Assembly (NCBI GenBank): GCA_910577825.1
Contig: CAJTOK010000091.1
Span: forward strand, 1 to 5,004
Reading direction: 5' to 3'
DNA: 5,004 bases
DNA from: an uncultured Lachnospiraceae bacterium
Lineage (GTDB): Bacteria > Bacillota > Clostridia > Lachnospirales > Lachnospiraceae
Part shown: piece by piece, positions 4,898-5,004 of the stretch
Numbering within the stretch: position 1 is the stretch's first letter
How the letters are laid out: each line of letters opens with the position of its first letter
The notes under the pieces: generated by a model
What the model saw: the letters and a program-made list of their open reading frames with translations, nothing else
What the model was told of the DNA's origin: nothing
Database searches by the model: none
Made by a program: the position numbers and the translations under genes

Positions 4898-5004
4898 ATA
4901 TAACTATACATTAGCCAGATAAAAAAATATATTGTTAATGACAATTAATAAAAAGTCCAGCTAATAAATGTCAATAGAAAATTAAATAATTTTTATAATT
5001 ATTT

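Overview
The window is AT-rich bacterial DNA with Gram-positive style signals: strong AGGAGG-type ribosome binding sites, a lipoprotein signal peptide and extended -10 promoters. The protein set points to a gut-associated member of the Clostridia, most likely Lachnospiraceae. It contains a bile salt hydrolase, a Fur-family regulator followed by a ZnuA-like lipoprotein of the type I recall from that family, and an orotate-phosphoribosyltransferase-like protein of a kind common there. This taxonomic call is inference from family resemblance, not from a search. I see no mobile element, CRISPR array, tRNA or rRNA.

Layout. Positions 1-36 hold the first 12 codons of a minus-strand gene that runs out of the window. 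Its ribosome site and extended -10 box lie inside a perfect 16-bp palindrome (45-79). Positions 80-284 contain no credible gene, only a hairpin at 180-205 beyond the end of the next gene. Positions 285-926 (minus) encode a phosphoribosyltransferase-like protein whose PRPP loop lacks the usual acidic pair. The divergent gap 927-1327 holds a minus-strand promoter, an unusually GC-rich and strongly self-complementary stretch (1054-1238) that could be an unrecognised structured RNA, and a good plus-strand promoter with overlapping dyads at its start point.

The plus-strand operon at 1328-3696 has three genes. They are a Fur-family metal regulator, a zinc/manganese-type solute-binding lipoprotein whose GTG start overlaps the regulator by 14 bases, and, 46 bases further on, a membrane-anchored C39-like cysteine peptidase. 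No ABC permease or ATPase gene is present. The likely reading is a metal-responsive cell-surface operon, but the regulator and the lipoprotein each lack some of the classical metal ligands, so the metal sensed or bound is open.

The operon converges on a minus-strand bile salt hydrolase gene (3775-4749), with nested inverted repeats between them (3700-3763). Positions 4750-5004 are AT-rich. They hold the hydrolase promoter candidate and a divergent plus-strand promoter with an operator-like inverted repeat, presumably for a gene starting beyond the window. I see no start codon with a useful reading frame in the last 100 bases.
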